This document shows positions 1-5,719 of a stretch of DNA of 7,642 nt, piece after piece. The position numbers and the translations under genes are program-made. Each line of letters begins with the position of its first letter. Within the stretch, counting starts at the first letter, position 1. A model generated the notes under the pieces. It saw only the letters and a program-made list of their open reading frames with translations, did not search any database and was not told the origin of the DNA. This stretch comes from Actinomycetes bacterium (GTDB lineage Bacteria; Actinomycetota; Actinomycetes; Actinomycetales; Cellulomonadaceae): positions 1 to 7,642 of the forward strand of contig JAEYNO010000013.1 in assembly GCA_023412515.1 (NCBI GenBank), read 5' to 3'.

Positions 1-791
1 GAGCCGACGCGGCCGCGGCGCCGCAGCCCCAGGCCGTCGGCAGCCCACGCGGGCAGCGACTCGACGGCTGCCGCCGTCAGGGCCGTGTACCCCGGGCGCA
101 GCGTCCACGGCACAGGCGGCTCGCGCAGCAGGAACGTGGCGGCGTCGAGCGCCGCGGGCGTCGCGCGCAGCACGGGCCGGTAGCCCTCGAGCGCCGCGCG
201 CAGGTCGGCGACCGTCTCCGGCACGTCGACGGCGCCCAGCGCGCGGCCGACGCGCGCGGTCTGCGCGACGTACTCGTCGGCCCGTGCGGGGCTCAGCGGG
301 TGCTGCCCGTAGCGCGTGTGCGCGTCGAGGAACGACTCGATCTCCGCGACGTGCACCCAGCGCAGCAGGTCCGGGTCGTCGGCCGCGTACGGGATGCCCT
401 CGAGGCTCACGCCGCGCACGCGCGCGTGGATCGTGCGGACCGCGTCGATCGCGGCCTGCGCGTCGTCCGCCGTGCCGAACACGGTCGTCGCGAGGAACGT
501 GCTGGTCTGCGCGAGCCGCCCCCACGGGTCCTCGCGGAACGCCGAGTGCCCCGCGACGCCCGCCATCGCGGCCGGGTGCAGCGACTGCAGCAGCAGCGAC
601 CGGATGCCGCCGACGAACATCGACGCGTCGCCGTGCACGACCCGCACCGCCGCGTCCGGCCCGAACCAGCGCGGCCCCTCGCGGTGGTGGATGCGCTCGC
701 GCGAGCGGTGCCCGTGCGGCCCGGCGACGCGCAGGAACAGCGCGCTGCCGGCGCGGGCGCGCCACTGGCGGACGGGGGCGGCGAGGCTCAC
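1..791 (-). CDS. MpaB/DUF2236-family oxygenase, 3' end beyond the window
   Basis: Reading leftward from a GTG at 791, the frame stays open to the window edge and gives 263 residues; the C-terminus is missing. The protein matches the MpaB/DUF2236 fold, which includes the latex-clearing oxygenase Lcp and fungal MpaB. Visible hallmarks are LHPAAMAGVAGHSAFREDPW (71-90), R92-x3-T96, TSTFLATTVFGTADDA (96-111), H122 in the IHARVRG stretch, and DPDLLRWVHVAEIESFLDAH (139-158). The R-x3-T and following His recall the conserved Arg/Thr/His set reported for Lcp, where the His ligates haem b. That transfer of function is inference. No signal peptide is seen, so it is probably cytoplasmic. The substrate is unknown; most actinobacterial members are uncharacterised. 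GTG 791 is chosen because no in-frame start lies just upstream and a -10-like TACCGT sits six bases away. No ribosome site is visible, which fits a leaderless transcript. The start is divergent from the GyrI-like gene. Confidence 0.85.
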   Translation of the reverse strand, partial: MSLAAPVRQWRARAGSALFLRVAGPHGHRSRERIHHREGPRWFGPDAAVRVVHGDASMFVGGIRSLLLQSLHPAAMAGVAGHSAFREDPWGRLAQTSTFLATTVFGTADDAQAAIDAVRTIHARVRGVSLEGIPYAADDPDLLRWVHVAEIESFLDAHTRYGQHPLSPARADEYVAQTARVGRALGAVDVPETVADLRAALEGYRPVLRATPAALDAATFLLREPPVPWTLRPGYTALTAAAVESLPAWAADGLGLRRRGRVG

Positions 792-797
792 GCACCC

Positions 798-803
798 ACG
801 GTA
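798..803 (-). promoter_or_regulatory. Candidate -10 element of a leaderless MpaB-family gene
   Basis: On the minus strand the hexamer TACCGT (TAnnnT pattern) ends exactly six bases before the GTG at 791, so transcription would begin at or within a base of the start codon. No Shine-Dalgarno sequence precedes this GTG. No convincing -35 is seen. Confidence 0.4.
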
Positions 804-835
804 CGGACGCCGGACGACACCCGCGCGGCGGTCGG

Positions 836-857
836 CGGGACGGTCCCGTGGGACGGT
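836..857. repeat. 13-bp palindrome overlapping a direct repeat, divergent intergenic region
   Basis: CGGGAC-G-GTCCCG (836-848) is a perfect palindrome. The octamer GGGACGGT occurs at 837-844 and again at 850-857, 13 bp apart. It lies in the 148-bp divergent gap between the MpaB-family and GyrI-like genes and could be an operator. Short GC palindromes are frequent in such DNA, so support is weak. Confidence 0.25.
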
Positions 858-939
858 GGCCGGTGAGTCCGGGCGCCCCGCACGGTCGGTACCGCCACCG
901 CCGTCCGCCCGGGCGCCGGACCTGCGAGGAGAGGCCCCG

Positions 940-1404
940 ATGGACAGCACCCGCACCACCCTCCCGACCGTCACGCTCGCCGCCGTGCGCGGCACCGTGC
1001 CCATGGCCGGCCTGCCCGCCTTCTACGACGCCGCCTACCGGAAGGTCGCCGACGCCGCCGCGCGCGAGGGGTGGACGATCACCGGCCCCGCGGTCGGCTG
1101 GTACCACGGCATGCCGACCGACACGGTCGACCTGGCGGCGGGGTTCGCGGTCGAGGGCGCCGCGACGGGGGCGACCTCGGGCGACGTGACGGTCGTCGAG
1201 CAGCCGGGCGGCGACGCGCTCGTGCTCACGCACACCGGCCCGTACGACGCGCTGCCCGACGCGTGGGCGCGCGTCGAGGACGACCGCGTCGCGCTGGGCG
1301 TCGACGGGCGCGGCGACTTCTGGGAGGAGTACGTCACCGACCCGGAGCCCGGCGGCGACCCCGCCGCGAACGTCACGCGGCTCGTGCTGCCGCTGCGCGG
1401 CTGA
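940..1404 (+). CDS. GyrI-like / AraC-type effector-binding domain protein
   Basis: A 154-residue protein that looks like a free-standing GyrI-like small-molecule-binding domain, the fold found C-terminal in AraC/MerR regulators and alone in SbmC/GyrI and Cass2-type proteins. Typical features are the start strand VTLAAVRGTVPMAGLPAFYD (11-30), the middle stretch GPAVGWYHGMPTDTVDLAAG (49-68), LTHTGPYDALPDAW (96-109) and the late WEEYVTDP (128-135), whose Glu corresponds to the conserved acidic ligand contact in the family. There is no DNA-binding domain, transmembrane segment or signal peptide, so a cytoplasmic ligand-binding or detoxifying role is plausible but not shown. ATG 940 is preceded by GAGGAGAGG (926-934) with a 5-base spacer, which fixes the start; the in-frame extension upstream is antisense to the oxygenase gene and is rejected. 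The gene is monocistronic by layout: divergent from the oxygenase and convergent with the VOC gene. Confidence 0.85.
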   Translation: MDSTRTTLPTVTLAAVRGTVPMAGLPAFYDAAYRKVADAAAREGWTITGPAVGWYHGMPTDTVDLAAGFAVEGAATGATSGDVTVVEQPGGDALVLTHTGPYDALPDAWARVEDDRVALGVDGRGDFWEEYVTDPEPGGDPAANVTRLVLPLRG

Positions 1405-1438
1405 GCCGCCGGTCCGGCCGGTCCGCGCCCGCGGCGGC
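1405..1438. terminator. Weak hairpin between convergent genes
   Basis: GCCGCCG (1405-1411) pairs with CGGCGGC (1432-1438) right after the GyrI-like stop, in the 63-bp gap to the end of the VOC gene. There is no T-tract on either strand, so it could act only as a T-less terminator or mRNA 3' stabiliser. GC-rich sequence produces such pairings by chance. Confidence 0.25.
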
Positions 1439-1467
1439 GGGTCGGCGGGGTGCGAGGGTCGTGGCTC

Positions 1468-1836
1468 TCAGCCGTCGCCGCCGGTGCGACCCTCGAACAG
1501 CCCCACGTGGTTGCCGTCGGCGTCGGCGACGACCGCCCACCAGCTCGTCGCGTCGATCGGCTCCTTGCCGCGCAGCACCCGGCCGCCCAGGTCGGCGGCG
1601 CGGGCCAGCACGTCGTCGATCGAGTCGACCTCGACGTAGCTGCGCGGCTGCGTGAACCCCTCCGAGCGGGGCGCGAGCCCGCCGCCGCTCACGCCGTTCG
1701 GCGCCGACCACATGGGGTACCCCTCGAAGCCGGGCACTTCGCGGATCTGCCAGCCGAACAGCCCCTCGTAGAACCGTGTCGCGGCCGCGGTGTCCGCGAC
1801 CGGGATGTCGACGTGCGTGATGTCGCCGTGCGCCAT
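1468..1836 (-). CDS. VOC family protein (glyoxalase/bleomycin-resistance fold)
   Basis: A 122-residue single VOC unit made of two beta-alpha-beta-beta-beta modules. Module one shows THVDIPVADTAAATRFYEGL (7-26) followed by FGWQIREVPGFEGYPMW (27-43). Module two shows RSYVEVDSIDDVLARAADLG (65-84), then PIDATSWWAVVADADGNHVG (93-112) and LFEG (113-116). H8, E69 and E115 sit where metal ligands occur in VOC enzymes, so a divalent-metal site is possible. The family includes glyoxalase I, extradiol dioxygenases and antibiotic-binding proteins; this short, unspecialised type cannot be assigned a substrate. ATG 1836 is preceded on the minus strand by GAGGGGG (1843-1849) with a 6-base spacer. It lies 165 bp downstream of the MFS stop and has its own candidate promoter, so it is probably a separate transcript. 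The product is likely cytoplasmic. Confidence 0.88.
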   Translation of the reverse strand: MAHGDITHVDIPVADTAAATRFYEGLFGWQIREVPGFEGYPMWSAPNGVSGGGLAPRSEGFTQPRSYVEVDSIDDVLARAADLGGRVLRGKEPIDATSWWAVVADADGNHVGLFEGRTGGDG

Positions 1837-1857
1837 GACCGTCCCCCTCGACCCGTC

Positions 1858-1875
1858 GGTGGGCGGGCGCCCACC
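1858..1875 (-). promoter_or_regulatory. Perfect dyad in the VOC gene leader
   Basis: GGTGGGCG-GG-CGCCCACC is a perfect inverted repeat located between the candidate -10 and the ribosome site of the VOC gene. As RNA it would fold into a stem ending 8 bases before the Shine-Dalgarno; as DNA it could be a repressor site just downstream of the transcription start. Confidence 0.35.
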
Positions 1876-1885
1876 CGTGCTCCGG

Positions 1886-1891
1886 ACGCTA
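1886..1891 (-). promoter_or_regulatory. Candidate -10 (TAGCGT) of the VOC gene
   Basis: The minus strand reads CTAGCGTC here, giving a TAnnnT hexamer identical to those of the lysG-like and lysE-like genes in this window. The predicted transcript would have a leader of about 43 bases that includes the dyad and the GAGGGGG site. The -35 position (TTCCGC, 17 bp upstream) is poor. Confidence 0.4.
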
Positions 1892-1945
1892 GACCTCGCC
1901 GCCCACGCGCGGAACCCGCGGCGCCGGGTCCGTGGTGCGTGGACC

Positions 1946-1979
1946 GCGTCGCCGGGGCCGTTGACCGTGGACGCGACGC
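1946..1979 (-). terminator. Weak inverted repeat after the MFS gene
   Basis: GCGTCGC (1946-1952) and GCGACGC (1973-1979) form a 7-bp stem with a 20-base loop, 22 bases beyond the MFS stop codon. No T-run follows. It is the only sizeable symmetry found between the MFS stop and the VOC promoter. Confidence 0.25.
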
Positions 1980-2001
1980 TCCGGGCCGACCGCCCCGCGA
2001 C

Positions 2002-3588
2002 CTACTCGACCCGGGCGATCCCCCGGGCCTCCAGCCCGGACTTGTCGGACAGGGCCTGCTCCTTCATGAAGAACGCGACGACCAGGCCCAGCACGGCGAT
2101 CGGCACGAGGTACCAGAACGCCGGCGCGAGGGCGTGGGCGTACGCGTCGACGACGACGTCGCGCAGCGCGCCCGGCAGCGCGCGCACGGCGTCGGGGGTC
2201 AGGGACTGCGCGCCGAAACCCCGCGGCACGTAGCCCGCGGGCGCGTCGCGCAGCGCGTCGCCCAGCTGCGTGACCAGGCGGGCGGTGAAGACGGTCGAGA
2301 ACACGCTCGTGCCGACGGCGGCGCCGATCTCCCGCAGGAAGTTGTTGGTCGACGTCGCGACGCCCACGAGGTCGGGGGTCACGGAGTTCTGCACCGCGAT
2401 GACGATCGTCTGCATGACGAACCCGAGGCCGAGCCCGAGGACGAAGATCATGGCGCCGAACGTCACCGTCGAGACGTCGGGCGTCAGCCGCGTGAGCCAG
2501 GCCAGCCCGACCGTCGCGATGCCCATGCCGACGATCGGGTAGGCCTTGTACCGCCCGGTCCGCGTGATGAGCAGGCCCGAGCCGAGCGCCGTGATCATCA
2601 GGCCGACGGTCATCGGCAGCATCATGAGCCCGGCGTCGGTCGCGGTGGAGCCGCGCGCCATCTGCAGGAACGTCGGCAGGAACGACAGCGCCGCGAACAT
2701 CGTCATGCCGAACAGCAGCGCGATGGTCACCGAGACGGTGAACGTGCGGCTGCGGAACAGGTGCAGGGGGATCAGCGGGTCGGCCGCGCGCGACTCCGCG
2801 ACCAGGAACGCGGCCAGCGCGACGACCGTCCCCGCCACGAGCACCCACAGCGCCGGGTCGCCCCAGTCGTACCGGCGCTCGGAGGTGATCGTGCTCCAGC
2901 TCGTGAGGAAGACGATCCCCGAGGTGGTCAGGGTCAGCAGCACGGCGCCGAGCACGTCGAGGCGCGCCGTCGCGCGGCGCGCGGGCAGCCGCAGGCGGAA
3001 CCACGCGATGCCCAGCGCGACCAGGGCGACGGGCACGTTGAGCCAGAAGCACCAGCGCCATCCCGGGCCGTCGGTGAACCAGCCGCCCAGCAGCGGCCCG
3101 ACGACCGTGGCCACGCCGAACACCGCCCCGATCGGGCCCATGAACTTGCCCCGGTCACGCGCCGAGACGATGTCGGCGATGATCGCCTGGCTGAGGATGA
3201 CGAGGCCGCCGGCGCCCAGGCCCTGCGCCGAGCGCCACACCACGAGCTCGACGAACGAGCCGGACAGCGCGGAGCCGGTCGAGCCGACGAGGAAGAGCAC
3301 GAGCGCGACGAGGAACGGCGTGCGCCGCCCCCACAGGTCGCCGACCTTGCCGTACACGGGCATGACGACGGCGATGGCCAGCAGGTACGCCGTGACGATC
3401 CAGCCCTCGCGGTCGGCCGCGCCCAGGTCGCCGACGATCGTGGGCAGCGCGGTGCTGACGACCGACTGGTCGAGGGCGGACAGGAACATCGCCGCGAGCA
3501 GGGCGCTGAAGATGACGTAGACCGTGCCGCGGGACAGCACGAGCTGCGGTGCGTCCGTGTCCGTCGGGGGGTGCGTGGTTCCGCTCAT
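2002..3588 (-). CDS. MFS drug exporter, DHA2 (EmrB/QacA-like) family
   Basis: A 528-residue proton-driven exporter of the plasma membrane, of the size and layout of 14-helix DHA2 transporters. The first helix (about 22-42) runs into LDQSVVSTALPTIVGDL (39-55), the hallmark of the EmrB/QacA subfamily. The loop GKVGDLWGRRT (80-90) is MFS motif A. GVATVVGPLLGG (158-169) is motif C, typical of antiporters, and is followed by GWRWCFWLNVPVA (176-188), also standard for DHA2. About fourteen hydrophobic stretches follow, with a hydrophilic loop before the last helix and a short charged tail. Substrates are probably hydrophobic drugs or toxic metabolites, but cannot be named. ATG 3588 is preceded by GAGGA (3596-3600) with a 7-base spacer. 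The longer in-frame extension, reaching to 4461, runs antisense through the ABC permease gene and is rejected. The gene is divergent from the ABC-TetR operon, so shared control is possible. Confidence 0.93.
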   Translation of the reverse strand: MSGTTHPPTDTDAPQLVLSRGTVYVIFSALLAAMFLSALDQSVVSTALPTIVGDLGAADREGWIVTAYLLAIAVVMPVYGKVGDLWGRRTPFLVALVLFLVGSTGSALSGSFVELVVWRSAQGLGAGGLVILSQAIIADIVSARDRGKFMGPIGAVFGVATVVGPLLGGWFTDGPGWRWCFWLNVPVALVALGIAWFRLRLPARRATARLDVLGAVLLTLTTSGIVFLTSWSTITSERRYDWGDPALWVLVAGTVVALAAFLVAESRAADPLIPLHLFRSRTFTVSVTIALLFGMTMFAALSFLPTFLQMARGSTATDAGLMMLPMTVGLMITALGSGLLITRTGRYKAYPIVGMGIATVGLAWLTRLTPDVSTVTFGAMIFVLGLGLGFVMQTIVIAVQNSVTPDLVGVATSTNNFLREIGAAVGTSVFSTVFTARLVTQLGDALRDAPAGYVPRGFGAQSLTPDAVRALPGALRDVVVDAYAHALAPAFWYLVPIAVLGLVVAFFMKEQALSDKSGLEARGIARVE

Positions 3589-3656
3589 GGGCGTGTCCTC
3601 GCTGCGCGTCGGGCCGCGGGCCTGCACCGTGCGCGCGGTGGGTCCCGCGGAGGAGC

Positions 3657-3681
3657 ACTGCCGGGGCGCACGGCCGGCAGT
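3657..3681 (-). promoter_or_regulatory. Perfect 8-bp inverted repeat upstream of the MFS gene
   Basis: ACTGCCGG (3657-3664) and CCGGCAGT (3674-3681) are separated by nine bases and lie 69-93 bases upstream of the MFS start codon. It may be an operator for a regulator not in this window, or a hairpin in the MFS leader if transcription starts far upstream. The 11-mer GGGTCCCGCGG also occurs twice nearby (3640-3650 and 3708-3718), flanking this dyad. Confidence 0.35.
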
Positions 3682-3780
3682 CGCGCCCCCTGACTCGAGT
3701 GTGCTGCGGGTCCCGCGGTGCCGCACGGCGTGCGGGGTCGTCGGACCTCGTCGCGGCACGGTGCCGCCGACGCCGGTGGG

Positions 3781-3796
3781 TGTGACCGCGCTCACG
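3781..3796 (+). promoter_or_regulatory. Candidate CRP/GlxR-type site
   Basis: TGTGA-CCGCGC-TCACG matches nine of ten fixed positions of the CRP-family consensus TGTGA-N6-TCACA, which actinobacterial GlxR/CRP proteins also use. It lies just upstream of the candidate TetR operator and promoter of the ABC operon, so an activating or repressing role is possible. The match is by eye only. Confidence 0.35.
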
Positions 3797-3810
3797 GGGG
3801 CGACGAGGGA

Positions 3811-3857
3811 TTTTGTCGACACGACGTCGATAAGATATCGACAGGGCGTCGACAAAA
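3811..3857. promoter_or_regulatory. Candidate TetR operator: 47-bp dyad with four GTCGA half-sites
   Basis: Two perfect inverted repeats share one centre at 3834. The outer pair is TTTTGTCGAC (3811-3820) and GTCGACAAAA (3848-3857). The inner pair is GTCGATA (3826-3832) and TATCGAC (3836-3842), around AGA. The GTCGA cores are centred at 3817, 3828, 3840 and 3851, so steps are 11, 12 and 11 bp, about one helical turn each. The TTTT/AAAA ends and the TA-containing centre stand out from the surrounding GC-rich DNA. The site overlaps the candidate promoter of the operon that ends with a TetR gene, so autorepression by that protein is the simplest reading. The arrangement would suit two dimers binding together, as known for QacR. 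The assignment to this TetR is inference. Confidence 0.65.
3813..3841 (+). promoter_or_regulatory. Candidate promoter of the ABC-TetR operon, inside the operator
   Basis: TTGTCG (3813-3818) resembles a -35 and is followed after 17 bp by TATCGA (3836-3841). An alternative -10 is TAAGAT (3831-3836), which fits TAnnnT but lacks a spaced -35. Because the dyad is symmetric, the minus strand carries the same pair, TTGTCG (3855-3850) and TATCGA (3832-3827), plus a TATCTT hexamer (3837-3832) facing the MFS gene. The operon mRNA would have a leader of about 45 bases. Confidence 0.4.
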
Positions 3858-3888
3858 GGCGCGTGCCACCACGTCGAGAGGTCTCACC

Positions 3889-5019
3889 GTGTTCCTCGCC
3901 CTGCGCGAGCTCGCGTTCGCGCGTACCCGCTTCGGACTCATGGGCGCCGTCGTCGCGCTCATCTCCGTCCTCATGGTCCTGCTGTCCGGGCTGTCCTCCG
4001 GCCTGGTCGTCGACGGCGTCTCCGGCCTGCTGCGCAGCCCGATCACCGCCGTCGCGTTCGCCGAGGGCACCCGCACCGACTCCGCCTTCACCCGCAGCCT
4101 CGTGACCTCCGCCGAGCGCGACGCGTGGGCCGCGCGCGACGACGTCGCCGACGCCGAGCTGCTCGGCACGGCCATCGTCAACGCCCGCAACGACGACGGC
4201 ACGCCCGTCGACCTCACGCTCTTCGGCGTCGAGCGCGGCGGCTTCGTCGAGCCCGCCACCGGCGAGGGCCGCGCGCTCGCGGGCGAGGGCGAGGTCGTCC
4301 TCTCGTCGTCCGCGCGCGACGAGGGCGTCGAGATCGGCGACGTGCTGACCGTCGACCGCGTCGGAACGGAGCTCGAGGTCGTCGGCTTCACCACCGACCA
4401 GCGCACGTTCGGGCACGTCGACGTCGGCTTCCTCGACCTGCGCACCTGGCAGGAGGTGCACGCGGGCGTGCCCGACGGCGGCCCGCTGCCCGCCGACACC
4501 TACGACACCGCGTCGGTCGTCGCGCTGCGCGGCGTCGACGGCGCCCTGCCCGACCTCGCCGCGGGCGACGCCGCCGCCGGCACCGCGGCCCGCACCGTCG
4601 AGGACGCGTTCGACTCCTCGCCCGGCTACAGCGCCGAGATCATGACCATGCAGCTCATCCAGGGGTTCCTCTACGCGATCTCCGCGCTCGTCGTCGGCGC
4701 GTTCTTCACGCTCTGGACCGTGCAGCGCACGCGCGAGCTCGCCGTCATGCGCGCCATCGGCGCGTCCACGCGCTACCTCGTCACCGACGGCCTCGCGCAG
4801 GCCGCGATCCTGCTCGTCGCGTCCGTCGGCGTCGGGCTCGGCGTCGGGCTCGGCCTGGGCGCGCTCGTCACCGGCACCGGCATGCCGTTCGCGCTCGAGA
4901 CGGGCCCGATCGTCACCGGCGCGGTCCTGCTGCTGGGCCTCGGTCTGGTCGGGGCCGGCGTCGCCACCGTCCGCATCGCCCGGGTCGACCCGGTCACCGC
5001 GCTGGGAGAGAACCGATGA
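3889..5019 (+). CDS. ABC transporter permease, FtsX/MacB type (HrtB-like)
   Basis: A 376-residue inner-membrane permease with the FtsX/MacB topology. Helix 1 is at about 16-39. A large extracytoplasmic domain spans about 41-254 and includes the family's ATGEGRALAGEGEVVLSSSA-type beta region (122-141). Helices 2-4 are at about 255-277, 302-327 and 340-362. The cytoplasmic loop RTRELAVMRAIGAS (280-293) is the FtsX signature that contacts the ATPase, and the tail RIARVDPVTAL (362-372) is also standard. The N-terminus MFLALRELAFARTRFGLMGA resembles HrtB-like permeases of haem or toxicant efflux pumps and DevC proteins; this is recalled similarity, and the substrate is unproven. Such proteins work by mechanotransmission rather than a classic transport channel. 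GTG 3889 is preceded by GAGAGG (3876-3881) with a 7-base spacer. An in-frame ATG at 3718 would put the operator inside the gene and is rejected. The stop overlaps the ATPase start, indicating translational coupling. Confidence 0.92.
   Translation: MFLALRELAFARTRFGLMGAVVALISVLMVLLSGLSSGLVVDGVSGLLRSPITAVAFAEGTRTDSAFTRSLVTSAERDAWAARDDVADAELLGTAIVNARNDDGTPVDLTLFGVERGGFVEPATGEGRALAGEGEVVLSSSARDEGVEIGDVLTVDRVGTELEVVGFTTDQRTFGHVDVGFLDLRTWQEVHAGVPDGGPLPADTYDTASVVALRGVDGALPDLAAGDAAAGTAARTVEDAFDSSPGYSAEIMTMQLIQGFLYAISALVVGAFFTLWTVQRTRELAVMRAIGASTRYLVTDGLAQAAILLVASVGVGLGVGLGLGALVTGTGMPFALETGPIVTGAVLLLGLGLVGAGVATVRIARVDPVTALGENR
4831..4854 (+). repeat. Two exact tandem 12-mers in the permease helix 3
   Basis: GTCGGGCTCGGC is repeated exactly at 4831-4842 and 4843-4854, in frame, giving VGLGVGLG (residues 315-322) in the third membrane helix. 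A partial copy precedes it. It looks like a small in-frame duplication or a slippage-prone tract within a glycine-rich helix. Confidence 0.8.
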
Positions 5020-5705
5020 CCACCACCGCCACCACCACCCGCACCGGCCTCGGCCTCCGCGACGTCACGCTGACCTTCGGGGACGGCGACACGCAGGTCG
5101 CCGCGCTCGACCACGTCGACCTCGCGGTCGTCCCGGGCGAGATCGTCGCCGTCGTCGGCCCGTCCGGCGCCGGCAAGTCCAGCCTGCTCGCGGTCGCCGG
5201 CGGCCTGACGCGCCCCACGTCGGGCAGCGTCACGGTCGACGACGCCGAGCTCACGCAGCTCTCGGGCCGCGCGCTGGCCCGGTTCCGCCGCGACCACCTC
5301 GGCTTCGTCTTCCAGTCCGGCAACCTGGTGCCCGCGCTCACGGCGATCGACCAGCTGCGCCTGGTCGAGAAGATCACCGGCCGCCAGGCCGCGACCCCGC
5401 CCGCCGAGCTGCTCGACGCCGTCGGCATGACCCCGCACGCGCACCGCCGCCCCGGGCGCCTGTCGGGTGGCGAGCGGCAGCGCGTCGGCATCGCCCGCGC
5501 CCTCGTCGCGTCGCCGTCGGTGCTGCTGGTCGACGAGCCGACCGCCGCGCTCGACCGTCGCCGCAGCCACGAGATCGTCGAGCTGCTCGCGCGCCAGACG
5601 CACGACCGCGGGTTCGCTACGGTGATGGTCACCCACGACCACGACGTGCTCGAGCACTGCGACCGCGTGCTGGAGATGGTGGACGGGCGCCTGTCGCCCG
5701 CCTGA
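5016..5705 (+). CDS. ABC transporter ATP-binding protein (MacB/LolD/HrtA type)
   Basis: A 229-residue cytoplasmic ATPase that would pair with the preceding permease. All ABC motifs are intact: Walker A GPSGAGKS (48-55), Q-loop Q100 in FVFQSGNLVPALTA (97-110), signature LSGGERQR (149-156), Walker B VLLVDEP (169-175) with catalytic E174, D-loop AALD (177-180) and switch H207 in VMVTHD. The Q-loop region and length are those of the MacB/LolD/HrtA branch that serves FtsX-like permeases. The N-terminus has a Thr-rich, probably disordered start (MTTTATTTRTG). ATG 5016 overlaps the permease stop as ATGA and has GGGAGAG (5004-5010) five bases upstream. A homodimer bound to two permease copies is expected from the family. 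It lies 14 bases ahead of the TetR gene in the same operon. Confidence 0.96.
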   Translation: MTTTATTTRTGLGLRDVTLTFGDGDTQVAALDHVDLAVVPGEIVAVVGPSGAGKSSLLAVAGGLTRPTSGSVTVDDAELTQLSGRALARFRRDHLGFVFQSGNLVPALTAIDQLRLVEKITGRQAATPPAELLDAVGMTPHAHRRPGRLSGGERQRVGIARALVASPSVLLVDEPTAALDRRRSHEIVELLARQTHDRGFATVMVTHDHDVLEHCDRVLEMVDGRLSPA

Positions 5706-5719
5706 CACGAGGAGGACGC

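Noticed and set aside
316..939. GyrI-like protein extended upstream to 316, and other plus-strand frames from 284 and 300
   Set aside because: These lie antisense to the conserved MpaB-family gene. The ATG at 940 has a clear ribosome site and completes the domain.
1450..3693. Open plus-strand frame of about 747 codons across the VOC and MFS genes
   Set aside because: It is antisense to two well-supported genes, is extremely rich in Arg, Asp, Gly and His without domains, and is the usual third-position-GC shadow.
3706..3766. Several further short palindromes, such as GCGGGTCCCGC, CCGCAC-GGC-GTGCGG and CGGCAC-G-GTGCCG
   Set aside because: Arms of 5-6 bp made almost only of G and C are expected by chance in this composition. 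There is no shared sequence or phasing to link them to a function.
3718..3888. Permease extended to an ATG at 3718
   Set aside because: It would place the dyad and promoter inside the coding region and add a non-hydrophobic Arg/Asp-rich leader. GTG 3889 with GAGAGG gives the family-typical N-terminus.
2002..4461. MFS gene extended to an upstream start at 4461
   Set aside because: The extension runs antisense through the permease and across the operator. ATG 3588 has a ribosome site and starts the typical DHA2 N-terminus.
4125..5705. Open plus-strand frame of 526 codons ending at the ATPase stop
   Set aside because: Its 5' part is an Arg-rich shadow of the permease. Only the portion from the ATG at 5016 is a protein, the ABC ATPase.
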